A DNA stretch of 64,000 bases from Methylocaldum sp035627495 (GCF_035627495.1 NZ_DASPLO010000201.1:9817-73816), one strand, 5' to 3'; positions 17,003 through 26,114 are shown, counted from the stretch's first letter. Made by a program: numbers and translations. Notes: generated from the sequence alone by a model not told the origin.

Positions 17003-18636
17003 ATCGGGAAAGTTTGGAGTTTGACGTTGTCGTCGTCGGCGCCGGGCCGGCCGGGCTTTCCGCCGCCTGCCGAGTAATGCAGCTCGCGGGCGAAACCGGG
17101 AAGGCGCTTAGGGTTTGCATCGTCGAGAAAGGTGCGGAGGTCGGAGCCCATATCATTTCCGGCGCCGTATTCGAGCCGACCGCCCTGAACGAGCTGTTTC
17201 CTGACTGGCGGGAGAGGGGAGCGCCCGTCACAGTAGCCGTCGAGCACGATGAATTACATTACCTTATCGGCGAACGGCGCTCGTTTAAAGTTCCGGATTT
17301 CCTGATTCCAAAGCCGATGCGCAACGAAGGCAACTACGTGATCAGCCTGGGCCGTTTGTGCCGATGGCTGGCGCAGCAGGCCGAAGCCCTCGGAGCAGAG
17401 ATATTCACGGGATTTGCCGCTGCCGATGTGCTTTATGACGATGCAGGAGCGGTAGCCGGTGTGGTTACGGGCGACATGGGCGTCGCCAAGGACGGTTCGA
17501 AGAAGTCCAACTACCAGCCCGGCGTGGAATTGCGTGCCCCTTACACGATTTTCGCCGAAGGCTGCCGCGGACATTTGGGCAGGCGGCTGATGGATCGGTT
17601 CGAATTACGGCGGGAAGCCGATCCGCAGCACTACGGCATCGGCATCAAAGAAATCTGGCGCATCGATCCGTCCCGGCACTGGCCCGGACGAGTGGTTCAT
17701 ACCCTCGGTTGGCCTTTGGACAATCAAACGGAAGGTGGCGGGTTCGTTTACCATGACGAAGATGGATTGGTTTCACTCGGCTTGATCGTGGCATTGAACT
17801 ACCGGAATCCCTTCTTAAATCCTTTCGACGAAATGCAGCGTTGGAAACAGCATCCGGTCGTACGGCAGTTTCTGGAAGGCGCGACCCGAATCGGTTACGG
17901 CGCTCGCGCAGTGAACAAAGGCGGATGGCAGTCGGTGCCCAAGCTGTCTTTTCCCGGCGGCGTGATGGCGGGTTGCGAGGCCGGTTTTCTTAATCCGGTA
18001 AAGATTAAAGGCAATCATACCGCCATGAAAACGGGTATGCTGGCCGCGGAAGCGGTATTCGAGGCGCTCGCAGCAGGCGGAATACCGGGTTTGGATGAAA
18101 GTTATCGCAAATCATGGGTTAGCAAGGAATTGTTCCATGGCCGAAACTTCGGTCCCGCGCTGGCGAAATTCGGGACGTTTGTGGGAAGTGCGTTCATTTG
18201 GATGGATCAGAATATCTTCGGCGGAAGGCTTCCCCTTACGCTGCACAATCGTGTTCCGGATGACGCCTCATTGGATCGGGCTTCGGATAGCCATTCGATC
18301 GATTATCCGAAGCCCGACGGAGTGCTGAGCTTCGACAAACTGTCCTCGGTTTATCTCTCCAATACCAATCATGAGGAAGACCAGCCGTGCCATCTGGTTC
18401 TGACCGATCCGGCCGTTCCGATTTCACGGAATTGGCCGCTGTACGACGAGCCGGCGCAACGTTACTGCCCGGCGGCGGTTTACGAAATAGTGGAAGCCCC
18501 AGGGCAGCAAGCCAGATTTCAGATCAACGCGCAAAATTGCGTTCACTGCAAAGTGTGCGACATCAAAGATCCCGCTCGGAATATTACTTGGGTACCGCCC
18601 GAGGGCGGGGGCGGGCCCAATTATGTGAATATGTGA
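16999..18636 (+). CDS. Electron transfer flavoprotein:ubiquinone oxidoreductase
   Basis: This 545-residue flavoprotein (ETF-QO, ETF dehydrogenase) passes electrons from reduced ETF to ubiquinone at the membrane. It has an N-terminal FAD dinucleotide-binding motif (VVVGAGPAGLSAA), the ETF-QO signature region with EKGAEVGAHIISGAVFEP, and a C-terminal 4Fe-4S cluster with Cys490 and Cys514, Cys517 and Cys520 (NCVHCKVCDIKDP). Direct coupling to etfBA indicates a complete route from acyl-CoA or amine-type dehydrogenases to the quinone pool. GTG is the start codon. Confidence 0.95.
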   Translation: MNRESLEFDVVVVGAGPAGLSAACRVMQLAGETGKALRVCIVEKGAEVGAHIISGAVFEPTALNELFPDWRERGAPVTVAVEHDELHYLIGERRSFKVPDFLIPKPMRNEGNYVISLGRLCRWLAQQAEALGAEIFTGFAAADVLYDDAGAVAGVVTGDMGVAKDGSKKSNYQPGVELRAPYTIFAEGCRGHLGRRLMDRFELRREADPQHYGIGIKEIWRIDPSRHWPGRVVHTLGWPLDNQTEGGGFVYHDEDGLVSLGLIVALNYRNPFLNPFDEMQRWKQHPVVRQFLEGATRIGYGARAVNKGGWQSVPKLSFPGGVMAGCEAGFLNPVKIKGNHTAMKTGMLAAEAVFEALAAGGIPGLDESYRKSWVSKELFHGRNFGPALAKFGTFVGSAFIWMDQNIFGGRLPLTLHNRVPDDASLDRASDSHSIDYPKPDGVLSFDKLSSVYLSNTNHEEDQPCHLVLTDPAVPISRNWPLYDEPAQRYCPAAVYEIVEAPGQQARFQINAQNCVHCKVCDIKDPARNITWVPPEGGGGPNYVNM

Positions 18637-18950
18637 GGCGTTCTCGCATTTTGCAAGAAGTTAATAAAGTTCCGCTACTGTGGCTTGCCTGTCTGCCTGC
18701 CTGCCGCCAATAAGAGGTCTGGTCATTACAATGGATTGCTTTCGCAGTAGGCTAAGAAGTTATTTCTGCTCTCACAACTCTCACCAAATTCGCGCACTGA
18801 TATGGGCTAGAATTAAGCATTGAGTAGCTTTGATAACAGTTTCGCGAAGTGTCGACTGCCGGGAGACTAAAAAATCAGTTAACACAATTTATTAGGAATG
18901 TTGGCGGATACGGAGCGTTGGAATGGTAAACAATTACTTAGGGGCCGACT
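18637..18950. other. 314-bp non-coding leader before the HprK/PqqD cluster
   Basis: No gene is seen. The stretch is AT-richer than its surroundings and probably contains the promoter of the four-gene cluster; a -10-like TAGAAT occurs near 18809 but no convincing -35 was found. A short pyrimidine-rich run of TGCC/TGCC repeats sits at about 18684-18709. AGGGG at 18940-18944 is a good ribosome site for the ATG at 18951. Confidence 0.5.
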
Positions 18951-19856
18951 ATGAGTAACGACAAGCTTGAAAATGACCAAGTGGATTCCGAATCTTCGGA
19001 TCAGGAGCATAACGTCGATCAGGCGCGGCGTAACTTGACGAGAGCCGGATTTGCGGTGCCGGTACTGATGAGCTTTTCGGGCTATTCACCATTGGCCAAT
19101 GCGTGCATGTCGCCATCCAGAATATTCTCGGGGAATGCCAGTCCGCAGGCCGGGGATACTGCTCCCTGCGCGGGCCGTTCGCCCGGTTACTGGAAAGTTT
19201 GTCAGTGGTTCAAGGAATGGAACAGTCCTTACGGCACGGAAAATCCAGCCGTGTACTCTGCAACTACCCAGACCACGGAGCAAAAGAAAGGAACGGGGAC
19301 ATCAACTACAACAACCACTACCACAACTTGGGCAGAGCAGACTACGGGTGGGCCGGCTAACTATAGCGAGTTTGAAGCTGAAAAAAGGGCAATGCTGCAT
19401 TACGGTCCTGAGTTTAGCTATTTGTGTTCCGGAGGGGCTCAAATTCCTCCTCTTTCCAAGCTATACCAGTTGCCGGCAACGTTAAACCTGACCAATGCTC
19501 AGCTCATAAAGCCGCGTACTTACGGGCTCTCAATGTGGGAGCTTCTTGCTTTCCCGGCCGATATTGTAGCCAACAACACCGGAATGAGCATGGAGACCGT
19601 CCAGCTTGCGCGGCATCTTGTTGCGGCCCATCTCAACATACATCATCCCACTTACGGACTTGGTTATCCTCTAACGGATGCGATCTTGTCTGACATGTGG
19701 CAGGCCGCGTCAAATGGCGGAGAATATTTTCCCAACGGGAGTAATGGGACCCCCGGTAACGGATGGGCCGCCAGAGATATTGTCTGCTACATTCGGAGTA
19801 CGTTCGATCCTGGTGCTCCAGGTTTTAACGAGAATATCGGCTTCAGCTGTACATGA
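18951..19856 (+). CDS. Exported-looking protein with twin-Arg motif and GRSPGYWK motif
   Basis: The 301-residue protein has an acidic hydrophilic N-terminus, then ARRNLTRAGFAVPVLMSFSG with paired arginines at 26-27 and a hydrophobic stretch ending near ANAC (Cys52), like a Tat-type signal or an atypical leader. The next part has FSGNASPQAG and CAGRSPGYWKVCQWF (residues 73-87); the GYWK motif recurs in secreted proteins of unknown role. A threonine run (about residues 117-126) forms a low-complexity linker before a folded-looking C-terminal domain. No catalytic motif is recognised. It is the first gene of the cluster and may be the target of the downstream enzymes. Identification rests on motifs and context only. 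Confidence 0.6.
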   Translation: MSNDKLENDQVDSESSDQEHNVDQARRNLTRAGFAVPVLMSFSGYSPLANACMSPSRIFSGNASPQAGDTAPCAGRSPGYWKVCQWFKEWNSPYGTENPAVYSATTQTTEQKKGTGTSTTTTTTTTWAEQTTGGPANYSEFEAEKRAMLHYGPEFSYLCSGGAQIPPLSKLYQLPATLNLTNAQLIKPRTYGLSMWELLAFPADIVANNTGMSMETVQLARHLVAAHLNIHHPTYGLGYPLTDAILSDMWQAASNGGEYFPNGSNGTPGNGWAARDIVCYIRSTFDPGAPGFNENIGFSCT

Positions 19857-19888
19857 AGCGCGTCTGAATTGATTGCTCGTTTTTTGCC

Positions 19889-20176
19889 GTGCGGTTTGTT
19901 CAAGTCTGTAAGCAGGATCTGCACTTTTCGCCTGCATGGAACGGGGGATCGGCCGTGTTCGATGCCGCCACCGGCGCTACCCATGTGCTCTCCGACTTTG
20001 GCCGTGCAATTCTCGAGGCTCTGGCTGAATTTCCGACGGGGACACTTCTCACGGACTTTGTGCAGCGATTCGCCGAAGGAGAGGCCCATTCGGCGGATGA
20101 CCTGCTCATAGAGACAGTCGAACAGGCAGTGCTAGAATTTCAGCGTCTCGGTCTCATAAAAATTCATGTCGTTTGA
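19889..20176 (+). CDS. PqqD-like protein of an HprK-related kinase system
   Basis: The 95-residue product has the compact PqqD pattern, with AVFDAATGATHVLSDFGRAILEAL in the strand-and-helix region and a helical C-terminus ending in EFQRLGLI. PqqD-fold proteins are small winged-helix peptide chaperones that bind leader peptides for modifying enzymes. It lies between the GYWK-motif gene and the HprK-like kinase, matching the conserved set that protein-family databases call the HPr-rel-A system. GTG 19889 is the best start; the ribosome site is weak. Its stop overlaps the next start codon. Confidence 0.72.
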   Translation: MRFVQVCKQDLHFSPAWNGGSAVFDAATGATHVLSDFGRAILEALAEFPTGTLLTDFVQRFAEGEAHSADDLLIETVEQAVLEFQRLGLIKIHVV

Positions 20177-21090
20177 TCGCTTCCGACCTTCCAGAAACAT
20201 CGTTTGCCACGTCCCTCGCTAACGGCGAACTGACATTCACTGTTGCTCCCGTGGTTGTTCGGGTAACGTGTTCGATTCCGTCCGTTGCAGCTGGTTTACG
20301 GCTTTTCTACGGAGATTACCCTGTTTCTCGTCACGGTGAGTTTGCGGATTTCCACGTCTCGATCACACGTCCCCGATCCGCGCGCCGTTGGGTTCGGCCG
20401 CAGGTCAACTTCGAGTTCGACGGTACATGTCCATTCAAGCCGCTGCCTTATCAGCAGGCCTATCCGATGTTCGAGTGGGGCCTCAATTGGTGTATCGCGA
20501 ATCATTGTCATCAGTTTCTAATGATTCATGCCGCGGTTGTGGAGAGGGATGGGTGCACGGCTATTCTCGCCGCTCCACCGGGCTCCGGAAAAAGCACCTT
20601 ATGTGCAGCTTTGGTTAGTAGGGGTTGGAGGCTGCTGTCCGACGAATTGGCGCTGATTGATCCCCTTGATCGTTTATTGACGCCGGTACCGCGACCGATC
20701 AGTCTGAAAAATGAATCGATCGACATCATTCGCCGTTACGATCCCTCGGCGGTGATCGGACCGGTAGTTCGGGACACGCACAAGGGTACGGTTTCGCACA
20801 TGAAAGCACCTGCCGATAGCGTGCGGCGGTCTCAAGAAACAGCACGTCCTGCTTGGATTGTTTTTCCGCGCTTCCAGCCTGGCGCGAAGGTTGAGTTGAG
20901 CCCCTACTCGAAAGCCAGAACTTTAGTACGCCTTGCCGAAAATGCGTTCAATTACACCTTGTTGGGAGAGCGCGGGTTCGAGGCTTTGGTCGGCATCGTA
21001 GACAAAGCGGAATGCTATGAATTTACTTACAGCAAGCTGGATGACGCGATCTCGGTGTTCGCCGATCTGAAGGCCCTTCCGGCATGTTAG
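20173..21090 (+). CDS. HprK-related kinase A
   Basis: The 305-residue product has the P-loop of HPr kinase/phosphorylase relatives: HAAVVERDG (His119), Walker A APPGSGKSTL (about 135-144) and DELALID (Asp157, Glu158) after it. True HprK phosphorylates HPr of the sugar phosphotransferase system, but this family lacks the usual N-terminal domain and sits with PqqD-like and nucleotidyltransferase genes, so a different substrate is expected. TTG 20173 is taken as the start because it overlaps the previous stop (TTGA) and the homologous region begins soon after. Confidence 0.8.
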   Translation: MIASDLPETSFATSLANGELTFTVAPVVVRVTCSIPSVAAGLRLFYGDYPVSRHGEFADFHVSITRPRSARRWVRPQVNFEFDGTCPFKPLPYQQAYPMFEWGLNWCIANHCHQFLMIHAAVVERDGCTAILAAPPGSGKSTLCAALVSRGWRLLSDELALIDPLDRLLTPVPRPISLKNESIDIIRRYDPSAVIGPVVRDTHKGTVSHMKAPADSVRRSQETARPAWIVFPRFQPGAKVELSPYSKARTLVRLAENAFNYTLLGERGFEALVGIVDKAECYEFTYSKLDDAISVFADLKALPAC

Positions 21091-22196
21091 TCGACGTAAA
21101 AAAATCCGCCGTCGATGCGCTGACGCATAGGGAAGCTTTGACGGCCTGTTCCCTCGCCGAATGGGATGTCATTATCCGGCAGTGCAGAGCGGCCAAGGTG
21201 CTTGCCAAGCTTGCCGTTCAGCTTGAAGACTGTGGCTTGCTCGACTGTATCCCGGAAGCTCCACGCAGACATTTGACGGCAGCGCGACTAGTTGCCAACC
21301 GGCAAGACCAAGCCGTGGGTGCCGAAGTCGAGCAAATCCGCAAGGCTTTACTGAAAACTCGAGTTCCAATCGTCCTGCTCAAGGGGGCGGCCTACGCGAT
21401 GGCCGATCTACCGGCGGCACGGGGTCGTGTGTTCGGCGACATCGACATTCTGGTGCCGAAAGAGAGACTGCCCGATGTCGAGGCGGCACTCATGCTCCAC
21501 GGATGGGTGACCACGCATCATAATGCTTACGATCAGCGCTACTATCGCCAGTGGATGCACGAAATCCCTCCGATGCGGCATATGCGGCGCGGCACCGTTA
21601 TTGATGTGCATCATGCCATCACGCCCGCCACTTCCCGGATTCGGGCCGATTCGGAAAAAATGCTGGCGACGGCGGTGCCATTGCCGGGATACGACAACCT
21701 CTTGGTTCTCGCTCCTGAAGATATGGTGCTGCACAGCGCTACGCACCTTTTTTTGGAGGGCGAATTGGACTCGGGATTAAGGGATCTCGCGGATATCGAC
21801 AGCTTGCTCATCCACTTTTCGGCAGCCGACGACGACTTTTGGAATCGGCTGGTGCGGCGAGCCACAGAGGTCGGTCTTGCCAGGCCTTTGTTTTACGCGC
21901 TTCGCTATGCGGAGAAGATACTGGGTACGCGAATTCCGCCATGGGTCCAAGACAAGGTTGTCATGGAATCACCGTCGCGGCCGCTGCTTGGCCTGACGGA
22001 TGCTTTGTTTTTACGGGCGCTTCAGCCGAAACATGCTACGGCTGCCGACCATTTTACCGGCCTCGCCCGATGGATGCTCTATGTGCGAGGCCACTGGCTA
22101 CGCATGCCTTTGCCTCTGCTCATTTATCATCTTGCTCGTAAAGCATTTGCGGTCGAACAGTCCGAACAAAATCAGAACTCGAAGCGAGCCCATTAG
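21084..22196 (+). CDS. Nucleotidyltransferase-fold family protein (NTP_transf_5 type)
   Basis: The 370-residue protein has the features of the uncharacterised nucleotidyltransferase family often found with HprK-related kinases: PIVLLKGAAYA (about 95-105), then FGDIDILVPKERL with Asp119 and Asp121 as the probable metal ligands, and further helical motifs such as APEDMVLHSATHLF and LRDLADIDSLL. The latter resembles the helical part seen in aminoglycoside-nucleotidyltransferase-like enzymes. No substrate is known. It overlaps the kinase gene by 7 bp and ends the cluster. Confidence 0.78.
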   Translation: MLVDVKKSAVDALTHREALTACSLAEWDVIIRQCRAAKVLAKLAVQLEDCGLLDCIPEAPRRHLTAARLVANRQDQAVGAEVEQIRKALLKTRVPIVLLKGAAYAMADLPAARGRVFGDIDILVPKERLPDVEAALMLHGWVTTHHNAYDQRYYRQWMHEIPPMRHMRRGTVIDVHHAITPATSRIRADSEKMLATAVPLPGYDNLLVLAPEDMVLHSATHLFLEGELDSGLRDLADIDSLLIHFSAADDDFWNRLVRRATEVGLARPLFYALRYAEKILGTRIPPWVQDKVVMESPSRPLLGLTDALFLRALQPKHATAADHFTGLARWMLYVRGHWLRMPLPLLIYHLARKAFAVEQSEQNQNSKRAH

Positions 22197-22229
22197 CCTT
22201 ATGTAGGACGATCTCGGGGGCAGGATATT

Positions 22230-23117
22230 CTAAAGGCGCGAGACGTAATCCACGGCCAATCCGGCAAATACCTCCGCGCCGAACCAGTGATTGTTCAAAA
22301 ATGCTTTAAAGCAATTGACGGGATTACGTTCCCGGATCAGAAACTGCTGATAAGCGGCCAGCCCCACGGCGATCAGCAGTCCCAGAAAATAGGGCATCCC
22401 CAGTCCGGCTTGTCTTCCCACTGAGTAAAGAATCAACAGCACGAAGACCTGAAGCATCGCAATCAGCACCCGATCCATATCGCCGAACAGAATGGCAGTG
22501 GATTTGACGCCGATTTTAAGATCGTCCTCGCGATCCACAATGGCGTACATCGTGTCGTAAACCAGCGCCCACAGAATGGTAGCGAAATAAAGCTCCCAGG
22601 CCACCCAAGGAACGCCGCCTGTTTGGGCCGCGAAGGTCATCGGTATCGCCCAGCCGAAGGCGAGTCCCAAATAGGCTTGCGGCAGATAGGTGTAGCGTTT
22701 CATGAACGGGTAGGACGCTGCGAGAAACGCGCCGGGAACCGATAGTGCAATCGTGAGCGGATTGGTGAGGAGCACCAGGGCGAATCCGATAAGGCATAGC
22801 GTGACGAACAACCACAACGCTTCCCTCGGCGTAACCAGTCCGGCGGCGATAGGACGCAATTTGGTGCGCTCCACATGGGGATCGAAGTCACGATCGGCGT
22901 AATCATTGATCACGCAGCCCGCCGCCCGCATCAGCACGACGCCTGTTACGATGACGAAGCTCACCAAGACATCGGGCTTGCCATTTCCGGCGATCAATAG
23001 CGCCCATAGCGCCGGCCAGAGGAGTAGGAGAATGCCGATGGGCTTGTCGAAGCGCATCAGCCGCCAGTAAAGCTCGAGGCGTTTGCTAGAAATCCGGAAA
23101 GTCGCTTGGTTGATCAT
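22230..23117 (-). CDS. ubiA: 4-hydroxybenzoate polyprenyltransferase
   Basis: UbiA attaches the polyprenyl chain to 4-hydroxybenzoate in ubiquinone synthesis. The 295-residue membrane protein has multiple hydrophobic helices and the two Asp-rich prenyl-diphosphate sites, NDYADRDFDPHVERT and DREDDLKIGVKST. Length and motifs fit the family. It overlaps the upstream ubiC gene by 4 bp, giving the usual ubiCA order. Confidence 0.94.
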   Translation of the reverse strand: MINQATFRISSKRLELYWRLMRFDKPIGILLLLWPALWALLIAGNGKPDVLVSFVIVTGVVLMRAAGCVINDYADRDFDPHVERTKLRPIAAGLVTPREALWLFVTLCLIGFALVLLTNPLTIALSVPGAFLAASYPFMKRYTYLPQAYLGLAFGWAIPMTFAAQTGGVPWVAWELYFATILWALVYDTMYAIVDREDDLKIGVKSTAILFGDMDRVLIAMLQVFVLLILYSVGRQAGLGMPYFLGLLIAVGLAAYQQFLIRERNPVNCFKAFLNNHWFGAEVFAGLAVDYVSRL

Positions 23118-23695
23118 AGATTTGCTTTTTGCTTCAGCACGGTAGGCAGAAAGAACTCGGCTACCAACAAGTTTCCGTGAGCGATGGCATACAGGGAACG
23201 CCGGCCCCAGATTCGGTTGGATGATTGGGCGATGTCAACGGCATTAGAAAGGTCCAGCCGCCATTTTTCGTTTTCGATGGTAGCCAGTTGCAGCCTCAAT
23301 CGCTTTAGCTTGGGGTCGGAGAAAAGAATTTCTCCCAGCGGACGGTTGCCTAAATAGGCCAAGTGGCGCTGAGTGCCACGCAAAACGTCTGCAGGTATGA
23401 TGCTGCGCGCCAGAACCAATGGCTGGTCGTCGCATTGGAGCAGCACCTCGCGTACCAATGCGAGCCGTGAGGGTGGCAATCTCAGTGCCCGCGATTCTTC
23501 GGCAAATGGCCGCAGCCAGCGTTGCCGCAATAACCGTACTCGAAAACCGGCGCCGCAAAGCGCGCGAAGACGGCTGGTCAGCGAGCCGGTCTCGAAAAGC
23601 CATGAATGAAGACCCTCGGGAATGTGGCTCCGTTGACTGCTTCCGAGTTGGAACCATGCCGGCGCTCGGCTGAAAAGTTGACTGCGTGTCGTCAA
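23114..23695 (-). CDS. ubiC: Chorismate--pyruvate lyase
   Basis: UbiC converts chorismate to 4-hydroxybenzoate, the first step of ubiquinone synthesis. Family features include LHSWLFETGSLTSRL, VREVLLQCDDQPLVLARS, the GNRPLGEILF segment and the C-terminal IWGRRSLYAIAHGNLLVAEFFLP. TTG 23695 is chosen because it leaves about 28 residues before the LHSWLF block, as in the enterobacterial protein. The frame also offers an ATG at 23824, but that extension (43 more residues) runs through two strong palindromes and lacks family character. The ribosome site of the TTG is weak, so the start remains uncertain. Confidence 0.82.
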   Translation of the reverse strand: MTTRSQLFSRAPAWFQLGSSQRSHIPEGLHSWLFETGSLTSRLRALCGAGFRVRLLRQRWLRPFAEESRALRLPPSRLALVREVLLQCDDQPLVLARSIIPADVLRGTQRHLAYLGNRPLGEILFSDPKLKRLRLQLATIENEKWRLDLSNAVDIAQSSNRIWGRRSLYAIAHGNLLVAEFFLPTVLKQKANL

Positions 23696-23770
23696 GTTGT
23701 TGGTCTCGAGAAAAACCGGGAATTTTAACAGAGGGCATGCGTTTTCCTGATCGGTAGCCAAAACGCCGGA

Positions 23771-23836
23771 CAAATCGGCCGGGAGCCGATTTGTACGCGC
23801 AAGCGCCCGAAGGGTGCGGCACACGGGTGTGCCGCA
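23771..23836. promoter_or_regulatory. Two strong palindromes upstream of ubiC
   Basis: CAAATCGGC/GCCGATTTG (23771-23793, 5-nt loop) and TGCGGCACAC/GTGTGCCGCA (23815-23836, 2-nt centre) are both perfect. They lie 76-141 bp before the TTG start used here and would be within the coding region if ATG 23824 were used. Either an operator or leader hairpins are possible; dispersed repeats are an alternative. Confidence 0.4.
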
Positions 23837-24014
23837 TGAATCGCTGACACTCTTCGACCGGGCTCAGGACAGGCTTATTCAGGCCTACAGAGTGCATCCA
23901 TAATGGTAGGCCGGGATAAGGCGCCAGCCGTTCCCGGCGGACAGCGGGAATGCCACATTTCGAGGGGCAGGGCGGCTTCCCGATCCACACCGCTTTACCG
24001 AGCTCAAAAACGCT

Positions 24015-26099
24015 CTAGGCTCCAGCGTATTGCACCGAATGGCCCACCCAGCGCCGTATGAGACGCTCGGCATGACCGGGGTAGTCCCGCAACAGAATGG
24101 CGGCCGTTTGAGCCACGGTGTCCAAGAGGTGTCCGTCGCGCGACAGATCGGCGATGCGGAACTGGATTTGGCCGGTTTGCCGGGTCCCCAAGAGTTCTCC
24201 CGGTCCTCGCAACTCCAGGTCTTTCTCGGCGATGACGAACCCGTCGTCGGAGTCCCTCAGGATGCCCAGGCGCTGCTTGGCCGTCTCCGACAAGGGTGGC
24301 TGGTACAGCAATACGCAATGGGCTTCGCCGGGGCCGCGTCCGACCCGTCCCCGCAATTGGTGCAATTGGGCCAGTCCCAAGCGCTCGGCGTTCTCGATGA
24401 TCATCAGGCTGGCGTTGGGGACGTCCACGCCGACTTCTATTACGGTGGTGGCTACCAACAAGTCGAAACTCCCTTCTTTGAAAGCCAGCATGACGGCTTC
24501 CTTTTCGGCGGGCTTCAAACGTCCGTGAATCAACGCGACGCGCACATCCGGAAGGGCTTCCGCCAAAACGACGGCGGTTTTTTCTGCCGCTTCGCATTGC
24601 AGGACCTCGGATTCCTCGATCAGCGTGCAAACCCAGTACACCTGTCTGCCCTTCGAAACCCAATCGGTGATGCGGGCGATGATTTCCGCCCGGCGGCCGG
24701 TCGGGACTACTACGGTCTTGACGGGAGTCCGTCCGGGTGGCCGCTCGTCGATAACTGAAAGATCAAGATCGGCATAACCGAGCATCGCCAAAGTCCTGGG
24801 AATAGGCGTGGCGGTCATGATGAGTTGGTGCGGGTACAGGCCATCCTGCAGACCTTTCTCGCGGAGCGCCAGTCGCTGATGAACGCCGAATCGGTGCTGT
24901 TCGTCGATGATGACGAGCCCGAGACGACTAAACACCACCTGTTCCTGAAACAAGGCATGAGTACCGATGACGACGCCGGCTGCGCCGCGACTTATTGCAT
25001 CCAGTTCGGCTTTTCGAGCTTCGCCCTTGAGACGTCCGGACAAAAAGGCGATCTGCACCCCCAAGGGTTCGAGCCACTGCCGGAAGCTGCGGAAATGCTG
25101 CTCGGCCAAGAGTTCGGTGGGCGCCATGATTCCGACCTGGTAGTTGGACGACAGCGCCGTTAGCGCGGCATGGGCCGCCACGACGGTTTTGCCCGAACCT
25201 ACATCGCCCTGGACCAGTCGCATCATGGGGCGGTTTGAGGCTAAATCGGCCTCGATTTCGGCAATCACGCGTCGTTGGGCGGAAGTCAGCGAAAACGGCA
25301 GGCTGTTCAGAAATCGGTCGACTGCATTCTGATCGGTCGTCATCATCGGGGCTTGATGAGCCTGCATCCGGGCCCGGAAGCGGCCGAGGCTCAGATGGTG
25401 GCTTAGAAGTTCTTCGAACGCGAGACGTGAGCGCGCGGCGCCAAGTTTCGGTGACGCTTCGCCGCAGCCGGCAGGCGGTCGATGCAGAAGTCGAAGAGCA
25501 TCCTGAAGCCGTAATCGGCTTGTTGAATGCGTCAACGATTCGGGCAGTAAGTCCGGAAGCCGGGTTTCGTCGGCCAGTAACAATGCTTGTGCGGCCAGCC
25601 GGCGGATGGCTTTTTGATGGATGCCTTCGGTCAGTGGATAAACCGGCGTCAACGCTTGTTCCGAAACATCGATTTCGGTGTCGTCGATCAGCTTGCAATC
25701 CGGATGGGTCATTTCCAAACCCGAATAACCCGCTCGCACTTCGCCGTAGCAGCTGAGCCGCTTGCCGCGGATCAATTGTTCACGCTGTTTGGCCGTGTAA
25801 TGAAAGAAACGCAGATTGAGAAAGCCGGTGCCGTCGGCGATCCGAAGAATCAGCGAGCGGCGGCCTTTGGGGAGTATTTCCGCGAGCTCGATCCGGCCTT
25901 CCACCAGCGCATGATCGCCGGGTTTCAAATGTCCGATCGGAGTGACGTGTGTCCGGTCCTCGTAACGTAGGGGCAGGTGGAAAAGCAGGTCGCTGACGGT
26001 CGAAATGCCTAGCTTTTCCAGCCGCTTGAGAGTTTGTGCACCCGCCCCTTTAAGGGTGGATACCGGAAGCTCGTCGAGAGAGCGATTTTGCGAAGCCAA
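24015..26099 (-). CDS. recG: ATP-dependent DNA helicase RecG
   Basis: RecG remodels stalled replication forks and Holliday junctions. The 694-residue protein has the N-terminal wedge domain with an OB fold (around LKPGDHALVEG), then the superfamily 2 helicase core: Walker A GDVGSGKT, DEQH box (IDEQHRFG), TATPIPRT motif and the C-terminal helicase region with GRVGRGPGEAHC. The length is standard. It follows ridA by 15 bp in the rpoZ-spoT-ridA-recG block. Confidence 0.95.
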   Translation of the reverse strand: MASQNRSLDELPVSTLKGAGAQTLKRLEKLGISTVSDLLFHLPLRYEDRTHVTPIGHLKPGDHALVEGRIELAEILPKGRRSLILRIADGTGFLNLRFFHYTAKQREQLIRGKRLSCYGEVRAGYSGLEMTHPDCKLIDDTEIDVSEQALTPVYPLTEGIHQKAIRRLAAQALLLADETRLPDLLPESLTHSTSRLRLQDALRLLHRPPAGCGEASPKLGAARSRLAFEELLSHHLSLGRFRARMQAHQAPMMTTDQNAVDRFLNSLPFSLTSAQRRVIAEIEADLASNRPMMRLVQGDVGSGKTVVAAHAALTALSSNYQVGIMAPTELLAEQHFRSFRQWLEPLGVQIAFLSGRLKGEARKAELDAISRGAAGVVIGTHALFQEQVVFSRLGLVIIDEQHRFGVHQRLALREKGLQDGLYPHQLIMTATPIPRTLAMLGYADLDLSVIDERPPGRTPVKTVVVPTGRRAEIIARITDWVSKGRQVYWVCTLIEESEVLQCEAAEKTAVVLAEALPDVRVALIHGRLKPAEKEAVMLAFKEGSFDLLVATTVIEVGVDVPNASLMIIENAERLGLAQLHQLRGRVGRGPGEAHCVLLYQPPLSETAKQRLGILRDSDDGFVIAEKDLELRGPGELLGTRQTGQIQFRIADLSRDGHLLDTVAQTAAILLRDYPGHAERLIRRWVGHSVQYAGA

Positions 26100-26114
26100 A
26101 TAATCGCGGGGCGC

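Noticed and set aside
23853..23885. CTTCGACCGGGCTCAGGACAG near ubiC
   Set aside because: It resembles a common dispersed repeat, but only one copy is seen in this window, so it is not listed as a feature.
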